Under the pieces are notes generated by a model. The model did not search any database. It was given only the letters and a program-made list of their open reading frames with translations, and was not told where the DNA came from. A program made the position numbers and the translations under genes. A stretch of 64,000 nucleotides of DNA, taken from positions 1-64,000 of the forward strand of contig JASDSY010000035.1 of the NCBI GenBank assembly GCA_041441465.1, given 5' to 3'. Source of the stretch: JASDSY01 sp041441465. GTDB lineage: Bacteria; Muiribacteriota; UBA9980. Shown piece by piece: positions 1 to 8,242 of the stretch. The stretch's first letter is position 1. Every line of letters begins with the position of its first letter.

Positions 1-2
1 AT

Positions 3-1214
3 ATAGCCAAAGAGCTCAACATATCGACGGAAAAGTGCGAACGCAAAAACGACTACATATTGAAAATCATTCATGAGCAGATAAGGCGCGCCGGCGGGTT
101 CGCCGCCGAAGGCGTCCTTGATATACTTGAAGACGGCTACGGTTTTTTAAGGACTGCCTCCTATTCGATGAACGAAAAAGACGTATATGTTTCGCCGTCA
201 CAGATCAGACGTTTCGACTTAAGAACAGGCGATATCGTTATCGGCCAGACACGCGCTCCTAAAGAAGGCGAAAAATTCGCCGCTCTTTTACGCATTGAAG
301 CCATTAATTTCGAAGAACCGGACAAAATGAAGTACAGGAAATTATTCGATAATCTCGTCCCGTACTATCCTGACGAAAAATTCACGCTCGAATCAAAAAA
401 ATATATCGACATATCGCCGAGAATAATAGACCTGCTCTCGCCGGTAGGAAAAGGCCAGCGCGGACTTATAGTAGCTCCGCCTAAAGCCGGAAAAACGACC
501 CTCTTAAAAGCAGTCGCCAATTCGATAATAGCCAACCATCCTGAAGTCGAATTAATGATATTATTGATAGACGAACGCCCTGAAGAAGTTACCGATATGA
601 AACGTTCCGTTAACGCGGAGGTTATCAGCTCGACATTCGACGAACCGCTCGAACACCACATCAAAGTGTCCGAGCTGACTCTTGAAAAAGCCAAGAGAAT
701 GGTAGAAAATAACAAAGATGTCGTAATATTGCTCGACAGCATAACCAGATTGGCGCGCGCATATAACTTGCAGCTGCCGTCATCGGGCCAGACATTAACC
801 GGCGGCGTCAACCCGGCCGCGCTTTATAAGCCTAAAAAATTCTTCGGCGCCGCAAGAAATATCGAAGGCGGCGGGTCGCTCACAATTTTAGCCACCGCAT
901 TAGTCGAAACCGGCTCAAAACTTGACGATATAATTTTCGAGGAATTTAAAGGCACCGGTAATATGGAACTTGTATTAGACCGCAAATTATTCGAGAAAAG
1001 ATTATTTCCGTGCATCGACATTAAGAGGACCGGCACTCGTAAAGAAGAATTGCTTCTCAGCAAGGAAGTTCTTAATAAAGTATGGGTACTCCGTAAAATC
1101 CTCGATCCGCTTTCACCGGCAGAAGCAATGCAGCTTTTAATAGACAGAATGACAAAAACGAAAACCAATAAAGAATTCATGGAAGCAATGCATGTGAACG
1201 GCTCAAACAATTAA
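3..1214 (+). CDS. rho: Transcription termination factor Rho (5' end outside window)
   Basis: Rho is the hexameric RNA helicase/ATPase that ends untranslated transcripts. The reading frame is open from nt 3, and the residues before the first possible TTG (nt 60) match the Rho N-terminal region, so the gene starts before the window and the TTG is not its start. Visible in order: the cold-shock-like RNA-binding domain with DGYGFLR and YVSPSQIRRF, then the RecA-like ATPase with Walker A APPKAGKT, the DERPEEV motif, Walker B VVILLDSITRLARAYN, the GGSLTI segment and the C-terminal GTRKEELLL element. These are all standard for Rho, with no insertion. A terminator follows. The ribosomal protein L31 gene (rpmE), which often follows rho, is absent; a cyclophilin with its own promoter comes next. 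Confidence 0.97.
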   Translation: MAKELNISTEKCERKNDYILKIIHEQIRRAGGFAAEGVLDILEDGYGFLRTASYSMNEKDVYVSPSQIRRFDLRTGDIVIGQTRAPKEGEKFAALLRIEAINFEEPDKMKYRKLFDNLVPYYPDEKFTLESKKYIDISPRIIDLLSPVGKGQRGLIVAPPKAGKTTLLKAVANSIIANHPEVELMILLIDERPEEVTDMKRSVNAEVISSTFDEPLEHHIKVSELTLEKAKRMVENNKDVVILLDSITRLARAYNLQLPSSGQTLTGGVNPAALYKPKKFFGAARNIEGGGSLTILATALVETGSKLDDIIFEEFKGTGNMELVLDRKLFEKRLFPCIDIKRTGTRKEELLLSKEVLNKVWVLRKILDPLSPAEAMQLLIDRMTKTKTNKEFMEAMHVNGSNN

Positions 1215-1273
1215 TAGAAAAAAATAAAATTAATGTATATTTTTTAATCAAAACAAAGCAGTATATTGTTAAA

Positions 1274-1308
1274 ATAAGGCCGGGGCATAAATCCGGGCCT
1301 TATTTTTT
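1274..1308 (+). terminator. Rho-independent terminator after rho
   Basis: A GC-rich inverted repeat (TAAGGCC with GGCCTTA, plus inner GG/CC pairs) is followed directly by a run of seven T. It sits between rho and the promoter of the cyclophilin gene. Confidence 0.85.
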
Positions 1309-1310
1309 TG

Positions 1311-1338
1311 TTGACATTTTAATAAAAAATGTTAAAAT
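1311..1338 (+). promoter_or_regulatory. Sigma-70-type promoter of the cyclophilin gene
   Basis: TTGACA at 1311-1316 and TAAAAT at 1333-1338, separated by 16 bp. It lies immediately after the rho terminator and 40 nt before the GGAGG (1368-1372) that precedes the ATG at 1379. Confidence 0.75.
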
Positions 1339-1378
1339 ATAAGTACAAATATATTATTTAAATTTATGGAGGACACAA

Positions 1379-1993
1379 ATGAAAAGTCAGGTATTTTCCG
1401 TATTGTATCTTTTGATTTTCGCCGCATTAATATTGCTGCACGCAGGATCGGCCAATGCCGCGCCTGATACGAAAGAAGCCGAAACAAAAAAGAACGGCCC
1501 GGTAATTGACGATAAAGCCCTTCCTAAAATCGAAATAAAAACAAAATACGGCGTCATGACACTTGAATTATTTGAAGACGAAACACCGAATACAGTTGCA
1601 AACTTTATCAACCTTACAGAAAAAGGATTTTATAACGGCCTTAAATTCCACCGCGTAATAGAGAATTTTATGATTCAGGGCGGCGACCCTACAGGCACAG
1701 GCGCGGGCGGTCCGGGCTATGAAATAGACTGCGAAGCATCAAAAAACACTCATAAACACGAAAGAGCCGTTATCTCGATGGCGCACCGCGGCCTCAACAC
1801 CGGCGGCAGCCAGTTTTTTATAACACATGTGGCAACTCCATGGCTCGACGGCAAACATACAGTTTTCGGCCGCGTAATATCCGGCATTGAAATCGTCGAT
1901 AAAATCCAGGGCGGCGACACGATGGACGAAGTGAAAGTAACAAGCAAAAGAAACCATGAATATAAACCTGTAACGCACGCATCCTCTCGTTAA
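1379..1993 (+). CDS. Secreted cyclophilin-type peptidyl-prolyl isomerase
   Basis: Catalyses cis-trans isomerisation of X-Pro bonds, probably during folding of exported proteins. Residues 1-28 form a Sec signal peptide with a long hydrophobic core and an ANA-type cleavage site, followed by a short charged linker. The cyclophilin domain begins near residue 48 and has FHRVIENFMIQGGD with the catalytic Arg, GSQFFI, and LDGKHTVFG, which carries His where cyclosporin-sensitive cyclophilins have Trp, as is usual in bacteria. The ATG is 6 nt after GGAGG. The gene has its own promoter and is probably monocistronic. Length (204 aa) suits one domain plus the export signal. Whether it is periplasmic or extracellular cannot be read from the sequence. 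Confidence 0.93.
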   Translation: MKSQVFSVLYLLIFAALILLHAGSANAAPDTKEAETKKNGPVIDDKALPKIEIKTKYGVMTLELFEDETPNTVANFINLTEKGFYNGLKFHRVIENFMIQGGDPTGTGAGGPGYEIDCEASKNTHKHERAVISMAHRGLNTGGSQFFITHVATPWLDGKHTVFGRVISGIEIVDKIQGGDTMDEVKVTSKRNHEYKPVTHASSR

Positions 1994-2078
1994 TCTCGAA
2001 AAATGGCGTCAGGAATAGTCACTTTAAAAATTATAAAATTAAAACTGTTTTTTATTTTTCAAAAGAGCGTGAATTTAT

Positions 2079-3281
2079 TTGCCAATACAAAATCTAAGCG
2101 CTGACGACAATAGAAGATTCAAGCTGCTGGTAGTCGACGATGAAGAAGTTATACGCACATTTTTAAACTACCATCTGCAGAAGGAATATACGGTACAGAC
2201 CGCATGTGACGGGGCTGACGCTATTGAAAAAGTCAAGGAATTCAAACCCGACCTTTTCATAATAGACAGCTCCATGCCTAAAATGAGCGGCCCTGAGCTT
2301 GTAACGCAGCTGCGCCAGATTAAAGAGTTCAATACTATTCCAATAATAATGCTGACGGCCAAGGACAACATTAAAGACAAAGTCGAAGGGTTTGCCTGCG
2401 GCGTCGACGATTATGTTACAAAGCCGTTTAACTGGATAGAATTAATGGCACGGATAAACGTATTCTTAAAAAAAAGCCAGAAGACAAAATATGTAAACAC
2501 ATTCATGAACTCATTCGGCAATATGATGAATGAAAATGATTTAACTCAATTTACAGACGACTTGAAGGTCGCTTCAAGAATTCAGCTAAATCTCATGCCT
2601 AACGTATTTCCGGAGCATCCTAATTTTGACTTCGGCGCAAAAATGATACCAGCCAAACAGGTCGGCGGCGATTTTTATGATTTTATCCAGCTCGATAACT
2701 CAAGAATCGCTATATGCATAGGCGATATTTCAGGCAAGGGAATATCCGCCGCATTATTAATGGTTATGGTCCGTACTTTAATAAGAACGCTTCTTTCTGA
2801 AAAATTTTCAGTCGTAAAAGTATGCAATAAAATTAATTCCATGATCATGCGCGATGTCGGCATGGGCAAATTTGTCACAATGTTTTTAGGGATTTTGAAT
2901 CTTGACACCAAACGTTTTGAGTCGTATGTTAACGCCGGCCACCTGCCGCCGTTCATATTAAAAAAAGATATGTCGCTTCAGACACTAGATTCGACAGGGC
3001 CGTTTTTAGGCGCCTTCCCTGACATTGAAATAGCCGACGCAAACTATGATTTCGCAGACGGTGATCTTTTACTCCTATATACCGACGGCGTTACCGAAGC
3101 CAAAAAAGATGAGAACGATTTTTTCGGCGAGGAAAATTTAATCGAAATACTCAAGAAGAATTATTCGCTGAAAGCGCCTGAAATAATATCCGAAATAATA
3201 AGAAACTTATCAACTTTCGCGGAATCCCAGTCTGATGATATAACTATTGTGGCCGTAAAAAATACCGATACGAAAAAATAA
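2079..3281 (+). CDS. Response regulator fused to RsbU-type PP2C phosphatase
   Basis: Residues 15-130 are a receiver domain: acidic pair D20-D21, phospho-acceptor D63 in FIIDSSMP, and K115 in VTKPF. A linker of about 40 residues leads to a SpoIIE/RsbU PP2C phosphatase with GGDFYDF, GDISGKGISAALLM, YTDGVTEA and SDDITIVA, the metal-binding set of this family. Such proteins dephosphorylate a STAS anti-sigma antagonist when the receiver is phosphorylated. The STAS gene follows 19 nt downstream, so the pair looks like a partner-switching output module. No cognate kinase and no RsbW-type anti-sigma kinase is encoded next to it. The start is TTG at 2079 with only a weak Shine-Dalgarno. Confidence 0.92.
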   Translation: MPIQNLSADDNRRFKLLVVDDEEVIRTFLNYHLQKEYTVQTACDGADAIEKVKEFKPDLFIIDSSMPKMSGPELVTQLRQIKEFNTIPIIMLTAKDNIKDKVEGFACGVDDYVTKPFNWIELMARINVFLKKSQKTKYVNTFMNSFGNMMNENDLTQFTDDLKVASRIQLNLMPNVFPEHPNFDFGAKMIPAKQVGGDFYDFIQLDNSRIAICIGDISGKGISAALLMVMVRTLIRTLLSEKFSVVKVCNKINSMIMRDVGMGKFVTMFLGILNLDTKRFESYVNAGHLPPFILKKDMSLQTLDSTGPFLGAFPDIEIADANYDFADGDLLLLYTDGVTEAKKDENDFFGEENLIEILKKNYSLKAPEIISEIIRNLSTFAESQSDDITIVAVKNTDTKK

Positions 3282-3300
3282 TGAAGGAGAAACTACTTTA

Positions 3301-3651
3301 ATGCCAGTAAAATTTGAAAACCATGAAAGTTATGGATTGATATCTATTAACGGCGAAATCAACATATTAAACAATAACGAATTCAAGACTTGTTTCACCG
3401 AAGCGTTTAACGCCGGGCAATACAAGTTAATAGTTGATTTTAAAGCGGCTTCCTACATTGATTCATCAGCGATATCGGTAATAATAACCGGCAGGAACAC
3501 CATAGTGCCAAAAGGCGGAACGCTCGTTTTTTCATGCGTACCGCAGTCGATAGAAAAAGTTTTCACAATAATAGGATTTAAAAACGTAGTCAAAATGTTC
3601 AAAAATTTAGAAGAAGCGGTTGAAAACATAACCGGAAACAAGAATGTATAA
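3301..3651 (+). CDS. STAS-domain anti-sigma factor antagonist
   Basis: A 116-residue single STAS domain of the RsbV/SpoIIAA class. The segment ending in YIDSSAISVI carries the conserved Asp-Ser pair whose Ser is phosphorylated by an anti-sigma kinase and dephosphorylated by PP2C partners. AAGGAG stands about 11 nt before the ATG. It is directly downstream of the receiver/PP2C gene and almost certainly cotranscribed with it. The sigma factor or other target it finally controls is not in the immediate surroundings. Confidence 0.92.
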   Translation: MPVKFENHESYGLISINGEINILNNNEFKTCFTEAFNAGQYKLIVDFKAASYIDSSAISVIITGRNTIVPKGGTLVFSCVPQSIEKVFTIIGFKNVVKMFKNLEEAVENITGNKNV

Positions 3652-3711
3652 TGCAGTATCGCTTTCCGATAATTTAATTTTAACCGTTATCAAGCAAAGG
3701 TGATTTATTCT

Positions 3712-3900
3712 ATGAGTACTAACAGTCAATTAAACCCAATTACAATCCCGTTCAGAAAAATTATATGCAAAAAATGCCAATTCGTAGGCGATTCAAACGC
3801 CGGATTCAAAATTTACGACTCCGAAGAAAAAGAACGCGTATCGGCAGTTTGTGAACACTGCGGCACATCGAACCTCATAAAAAAAGAACGCAAAATGTAA
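3712..3900 (+). CDS. Small zinc-ribbon protein
   Basis: A 62-residue protein with C19-x2-C22 and C47-x2-C50, spaced as in a zinc ribbon, and no other recognisable domain. The ATG at 3712 is chosen because AAAGGTG (about 3696-3702) gives normal spacing; an upstream in-frame GTG lies inside that ribosome-binding site. It follows the STAS gene by 60 nt in the same direction and ends in a strong terminator, so it may be the last gene of the phosphatase-STAS operon. Function unknown. Confidence 0.7.
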   Translation: MSTNSQLNPITIPFRKIICKKCQFVGDSNAGFKIYDSEEKERVSAVCEHCGTSNLIKKERKM

Positions 3901-3928
3901 TTTAAAAATAAAAACAAATTAAATAATA

Positions 3929-3973
3929 AAAAAGGCTGTTTAGAAATGCAACTCTCCAAACAGCCTTTTTTTA
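3929..3973. terminator. Bidirectional terminator between convergent genes
   Basis: A 13-bp stem (AAAAAGGCTGTTT with AAACAGCCTTTTT) with T-runs on both strands, lying between the zinc-ribbon gene (+) and the Ig-repeat gene (-). The left arm and loop share 20 identical bases with the terminator at 37696-37737 read on the minus strand. Confidence 0.85.
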
Positions 3974-4011
3974 TTTTACTAACTGTCCAATAACATAAAA
4001 AAGCAGCCTAA

Positions 4012-7000
4012 TTATTTTGTTTTAAATGTCAATCTCACTTTTTTAGAAAGCGGATTAGAATCTTCATCCTCGATACCTGTAGTTGCGGTTAAAATATATA
4101 ATGTCCCCGGTTTAAGTTTAGACTTCGGCTTAAGCAATACTTTTTTACCAGAAGCGCCAAGCGATATTTCGCCGGCCACACGGCGGCTGCCATCGGTCAA
4201 AAATACGGTATATTCATTTACTGTGCTTTCGTTTATGCTTTTATTAAATGTAAGGGCAATTTCGCAATCACATGCAAGATTCAATTCGTTGTCCTTCGGA
4301 TATGACGACACAAGCATAAGCTTAGTGTTATCTTTAGGCTGTCCTACCGTAAATGCCCATGATATGCCTTTTTCAAGAGGATTGCCGGCTTTATCGGTAA
4401 CGCCTTCCGTCACTTTCGCGCGATAAGTGATGCCGTCGCGCAAATCCTCGCGCGGCATGAATACTGCGCAGTTTTTAGCCTCGTCATAATGAATCTTGCC
4501 GTCCACCTGCTCGCCGCTCTGGTCATTATTCACAAAAAACGTAAATTTATTCACGCTCGCCGGCTTTAATTTTTTGCTGAAATAAACTTGAATTTGAGCG
4601 CTTTTAGTCACGCCGAGCGAGCCGTTTAAAGGCTGGATCGAATTAATTTTCGGTTTCTCATAATCAGGAACCTCGCAGGTCCTGAATTGGAACACATACG
4701 ATGCCAGCATTTTATTTCCGGCCAGGTCGCTGATTTCATTAACCGCCTCGAACGTATATAACTTATCATATTCAAGCGGTTTAACTGGTTTTATGACGAC
4801 CGAATTCGATTCAGGCTGATATAAGGCTTCAAACTCCACATTAGTTTTATTGACCGTCAATTTTAAATTGTCAAGATTTAAAGTTTCCGGCTCGACAGGT
4901 TCGTTGAATTTTAAATAAAGTTCCGTCTTAACAGAAATATTTGCCGCCTTATTCTTAGGATAACATTCTTTGACGGAAGGCGGTTCGGTATCCGGCTCTT
5001 CTTCCGTATTAAAATATACGCTCTGCATTTCCTTCATTAAATTTCCAGCGGTATCTGATATAGATTTAATTAAAAGCTTATAAGCCGAAGCATATTTCAG
5101 CTTTGAAATCGGCGTTACAACTATTTTCAGGTCCTTTTCCTGGTATGCGATTTTGCAGAAAATCTCGCTCTGCGCGCCGTCTTTTATCTCAAGAAGCGTT
5201 ATGTTCCGTTCGGTAATAGTCGAATCCTTCAATTTTTTAGTAAACGATATCACAATGGAGGAATCGACCGATACATTTTTGGCCTGATTCGCAGGAACAG
5301 TCTTTTTAATTTCAGGCGGAGTCACATCCGGCGCGTCTTTAGTCGTAAATTCAACGACAATGGTCGAGTCGAACAAATTGCCGGCGCTGTCAGTTACGCC
5401 GCGCGAAAGAACAAGCTGGTAAGTGGTCGAATATGAAAGCTTTTCATGAGGAATTATATCTATTTGTTTCAATTTATCATTATACGAAATTTCAATTGCC
5501 ACATCAGAATGGGTATTTTCATTTCTAAGGAAAATATTTTTATTCGTAACGGTAAGCGGATCGAGTTTTTTAGTAAACGACATATTTATGGAAGTATCCA
5601 GAGAAACGTTAATAGCTCCGGCCTCAGGGCATGCCGAGGCAAGCTCGGGGCGCGTTCTGTCAGGCGCGGCAAGCGTCTTAAACTGCGAAACAAAAGTTTC
5701 ACGCATTCCATTACCGGCCATATCCTGAATGATTTTAGTGACGACAATTTTATAATTCGTCGAATATTCAAGGTTGCGGCGCGGGGTAATCGTCGCGCGG
5801 CGCATTATTGCGTCATAAGTAACTGCCGCAGGCGTTTCAGTGCCGTTTTCATCGTATAGCACGATAGTTTTGTTATTGACAACACCCTCTTTCAGGCGTT
5901 CCGAGAATATTATCTGAACCGTAGTATTGACAGCCAGCTGCTTTTCAAGGTTCTTCGGAAAGCACGATATCACTTTCGGCGGAGTGATATCAGGCGCCAT
6001 CAAAGTAGTAAATGACCATGTCTTGCCTGCGCGCAGCCGGTTACCGGCGCGGTCTTTAATAGAATCGGTCAAGGCGACTACATATTTTGTCATATATTCG
6101 AATTTAGCTTCCGGGATAAATGTGAGCACATTGTCGCTCTCATCGAAATTAAGGCTGCCGTTAATCCTTATGCCCTTTTCATTTTTCACGCTGATACATG
6201 ACGCTGAAATACTGCCTTTGGCTATAGGTTCAGTAAAACTTACGGAAATAATCGAATTCAATGCGACAGAAAGCGCATTATCTTCAGGAATTATTTTTAC
6301 AATCTCTGGCGGAGTAGTATCCGGTTTTTCCATTGTAGTAAACGAAGCCTGATAATCACTGCCCAGCTGCTGCTGGTCGTTATCTGAAATGCGGCCGCTC
6401 ACGCTGATTTTATATACCGTTGAATATTCAAGATTTTCAAGAGGTATTATGGTCACAAAATTGCCGTTTTTTATAAAATTAGTCGACACAGGAATCACTT
6501 TATCGCCTGCTGATAATTTTACATTAAATACGTTACAGGTAGATTCATTCATCGACTTATTAAAGTAAATAAAAATTTTCGTATCGATTTTTATGTTTTT
6601 TTCGTCAGACGCCGGAAATGTTTTCACTATTTTAGGTTTTTCAACGACGATCGGTTTTTTAGTAAAAAATGACCATTGTACAGGTTCTTTCATCGGATTA
6701 CCTGCCATGTCCTTAACTGCGGTAGAAATAATCATCGTGTATTTCTGGCCTAATTTAAGTTTTTCATAAGGCACGAACGCCGCTTTAAGCGTACGGCGGT
6801 CATAAATTATCTTTCCGTTCACATCCTGGTTATTTTCAGAAAGCGTAACCGTATATTTATTTAAAGTGGTCGGCTCGATTTCCTCTGAAAATGACGCCGC
6901 GATCCTCGCCTGTTCCGATACGTCATAAGAGCCGTTTATAGGCGATACCGATACTACCTCAGGCGGCGCTTCGTCACGAGGTTTTCGGGTCGAAAAACTC

Positions 7001-7941
7001 CACGAATAATTTTGCGGCAATTTAAAGCCGTCAATGCTTTCGATATCGCGGGCCGTTATATTAACCCGGTAAACTTTACCGGTTTCAAGGTTTTTATCCG
7101 GAATAAACATCAATTGGTTATCTTTTTCGACATAAACTGTCTTTCCGCTTATATCCTTAATTCCGTCATTGACTACAATCGTCGAATCGGCAATTTTTTG
7201 CTGTGAAAGCGGCATTGTGAAATCGGCCATTATATAACTGTCCAGGGCAACGTCCGCAGCGTTGACATCAGGCGATGTTCTGACAACCTTCGGCGATTTA
7301 CGCGATTCATAAATTTTAGCAGTATTTTCTGTATCGCCTTCTGTTTTGAATGAAACCGAAAGGTTTTTGTCAAGCTGATAACCCTCGGCATCCTTGACCA
7401 GATATGCCGGCACAAACACGCTGAATGTCGAATTTTTAGAAAGCGCGGCCGCAGGAGTGAATGTCGCGACATAAGAAGCTGCGTCATAAGTAACATTGCC
7501 GTCCACCGAGGAGCCAACTTCATCCATAACCATAAATGAAGACTTATTTATTGTAAGATAATCCATAGGCTTACTAAACATTATTTTTATCTGAGTGTTT
7601 ATAGGCGCGTTAGCTTCACCGTCAGCAGGCGTAGTTTTAACCGCAAACGGCATTTTCGCGTTACGGTCGGTAACAGCATGCGGCGATTCCTCTTTTTCAA
7701 CCTCAACGCTCACTTCAGGCTCTTTATATTCCTCGTTTTCGATTTTTTGTTTCAATTGAAAAAGCTTAGAATCCCGTTCAGCTGCGTATACATCGCACTC
7801 AACGGACTTAGACATTACGGTAAATAAAAATACGATTATAAAAATAAATAATTGAAAATAAAAATTTAGTTTATATATTTTTTTTCTAAAGTTATCAGGC
7901 CGCATTATTCCTGAATAATTAAAAATACCGTTATTTTTCAT
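4012..7941 (-). CDS. Large secreted protein of eleven Ig-like (Big_5/SbsA type) repeats
   Basis: A 1309-residue protein. A hydrophobic segment at residues 27-43 serves as signal peptide or anchor, followed by a charged linker and then about eleven repeats of 100-110 residues from about residue 98 to the end. Each repeat opens with a segment like PPEVVSVSP, continues with an acidic/hydrophobic strand containing SFSEEI-type motifs and YTVTL, then a TFIPE-like strand, Y-x-V-x-v, D-x-x-G-N and a closing WSFTT. This is the bacterial Ig-like Big_5 pattern seen in SbsA-like surface proteins. No enzymatic domain and no C-terminal sorting signal is visible; the protein ends with the last repeat. It probably has a surface or adhesive role, but that is inferred only from the architecture. 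GAGGAAAT precedes the ATG. Confidence 0.85.
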   Translation of the reverse strand: MKNNGIFNYSGIMRPDNFRKKIYKLNFYFQLFIFIIVFLFTVMSKSVECDVYAAERDSKLFQLKQKIENEEYKEPEVSVEVEKEESPHAVTDRNAKMPFAVKTTPADGEANAPINTQIKIMFSKPMDYLTINKSSFMVMDEVGSSVDGNVTYDAASYVATFTPAAALSKNSTFSVFVPAYLVKDAEGYQLDKNLSVSFKTEGDTENTAKIYESRKSPKVVRTSPDVNAADVALDSYIMADFTMPLSQQKIADSTIVVNDGIKDISGKTVYVEKDNQLMFIPDKNLETGKVYRVNITARDIESIDGFKLPQNYSWSFSTRKPRDEAPPEVVSVSPINGSYDVSEQARIAASFSEEIEPTTLNKYTVTLSENNQDVNGKIIYDRRTLKAAFVPYEKLKLGQKYTMIISTAVKDMAGNPMKEPVQWSFFTKKPIVVEKPKIVKTFPASDEKNIKIDTKIFIYFNKSMNESTCNVFNVKLSAGDKVIPVSTNFIKNGNFVTIIPLENLEYSTVYKISVSGRISDNDQQQLGSDYQASFTTMEKPDTTPPEIVKIIPEDNALSVALNSIISVSFTEPIAKGSISASCISVKNEKGIRINGSLNFDESDNVLTFIPEAKFEYMTKYVVALTDSIKDRAGNRLRAGKTWSFTTLMAPDITPPKVISCFPKNLEKQLAVNTTVQIIFSERLKEGVVNNKTIVLYDENGTETPAAVTYDAIMRRATITPRRNLEYSTNYKIVVTKIIQDMAGNGMRETFVSQFKTLAAPDRTRPELASACPEAGAINVSLDTSINMSFTKKLDPLTVTNKNIFLRNENTHSDVAIEISYNDKLKQIDIIPHEKLSYSTTYQLVLSRGVTDSAGNLFDSTIVVEFTTKDAPDVTPPEIKKTVPANQAKNVSVDSSIVISFTKKLKDSTITERNITLLEIKDGAQSEIFCKIAYQEKDLKIVVTPISKLKYASAYKLLIKSISDTAGNLMKEMQSVYFNTEEEPDTEPPSVKECYPKNKAANISVKTELYLKFNEPVEPETLNLDNLKLTVNKTNVEFEALYQPESNSVVIKPVKPLEYDKLYTFEAVNEISDLAGNKMLASYVFQFRTCEVPDYEKPKINSIQPLNGSLGVTKSAQIQVYFSKKLKPASVNKFTFFVNNDQSGEQVDGKIHYDEAKNCAVFMPREDLRDGITYRAKVTEGVTDKAGNPLEKGISWAFTVGQPKDNTKLMLVSSYPKDNELNLACDCEIALTFNKSINESTVNEYTVFLTDGSRRVAGEISLGASGKKVLLKPKSKLKPGTLYILTATTGIEDEDSNPLSKKVRLTFKTK

Positions 7942-8020
7942 ATCTTATTTCCTCTAACGAAAAATTAATGACGTTCGCACGACACTATAAGTCATTAAAA
8001 ATATCGGTAATAATAATAAT

Positions 8021-8164
8021 ATGCTGATAGGTTTTTATTTAAAAAATATTTTCGAAACCGGCGAACTTACAATGAATTCAGTTGCCGAAAATTTTAATAT
8101 AAGCGCAATCGGAATGTGTGACTCATGCAGAGCGGTGCCGAAGCCGCCGCTATTTCCAGCATAA
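8021..8164 (+). pseudogene. Possible remnant of a DtxR-like regulator gene
   Basis: A 47-codon frame in the 300-bp gap between two minus-strand genes. Its residues 6-30 (YLKNIFETGELT, then VAENFNIS) resemble the N-terminal winged helix of DtxR/MntR metal regulators, which read roughly YLK-I-E-GE, then IAE-LGVS. The similarity stops after about 30 residues and the rest does not continue in any frame, so this looks like a decayed gene end rather than a working protein. It has no clear ribosome-binding site. The similarity is judged by eye over a short stretch and may be chance. Confidence 0.25.
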
Positions 8165-8242
8165 TACTGCATGAATTGAATTTAAAGAATACGATTTTTC
8201 ATTTATGAACTTAGAAGAATCAAGAACAGATTAAAGTGTAAC

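Noticed and set aside
60..62. TTG as start of rho
   Set aside because: The frame is open back to nt 3 and the residues before it match the Rho N-terminal domain, so the gene begins outside the window.
5446..6352. Plus-strand open frames opposite the Ig-repeat gene
   Set aside because: They are long only because of biased codon use on the coding strand. Their residues show no domain and the minus-strand gene has clear repeats throughout.
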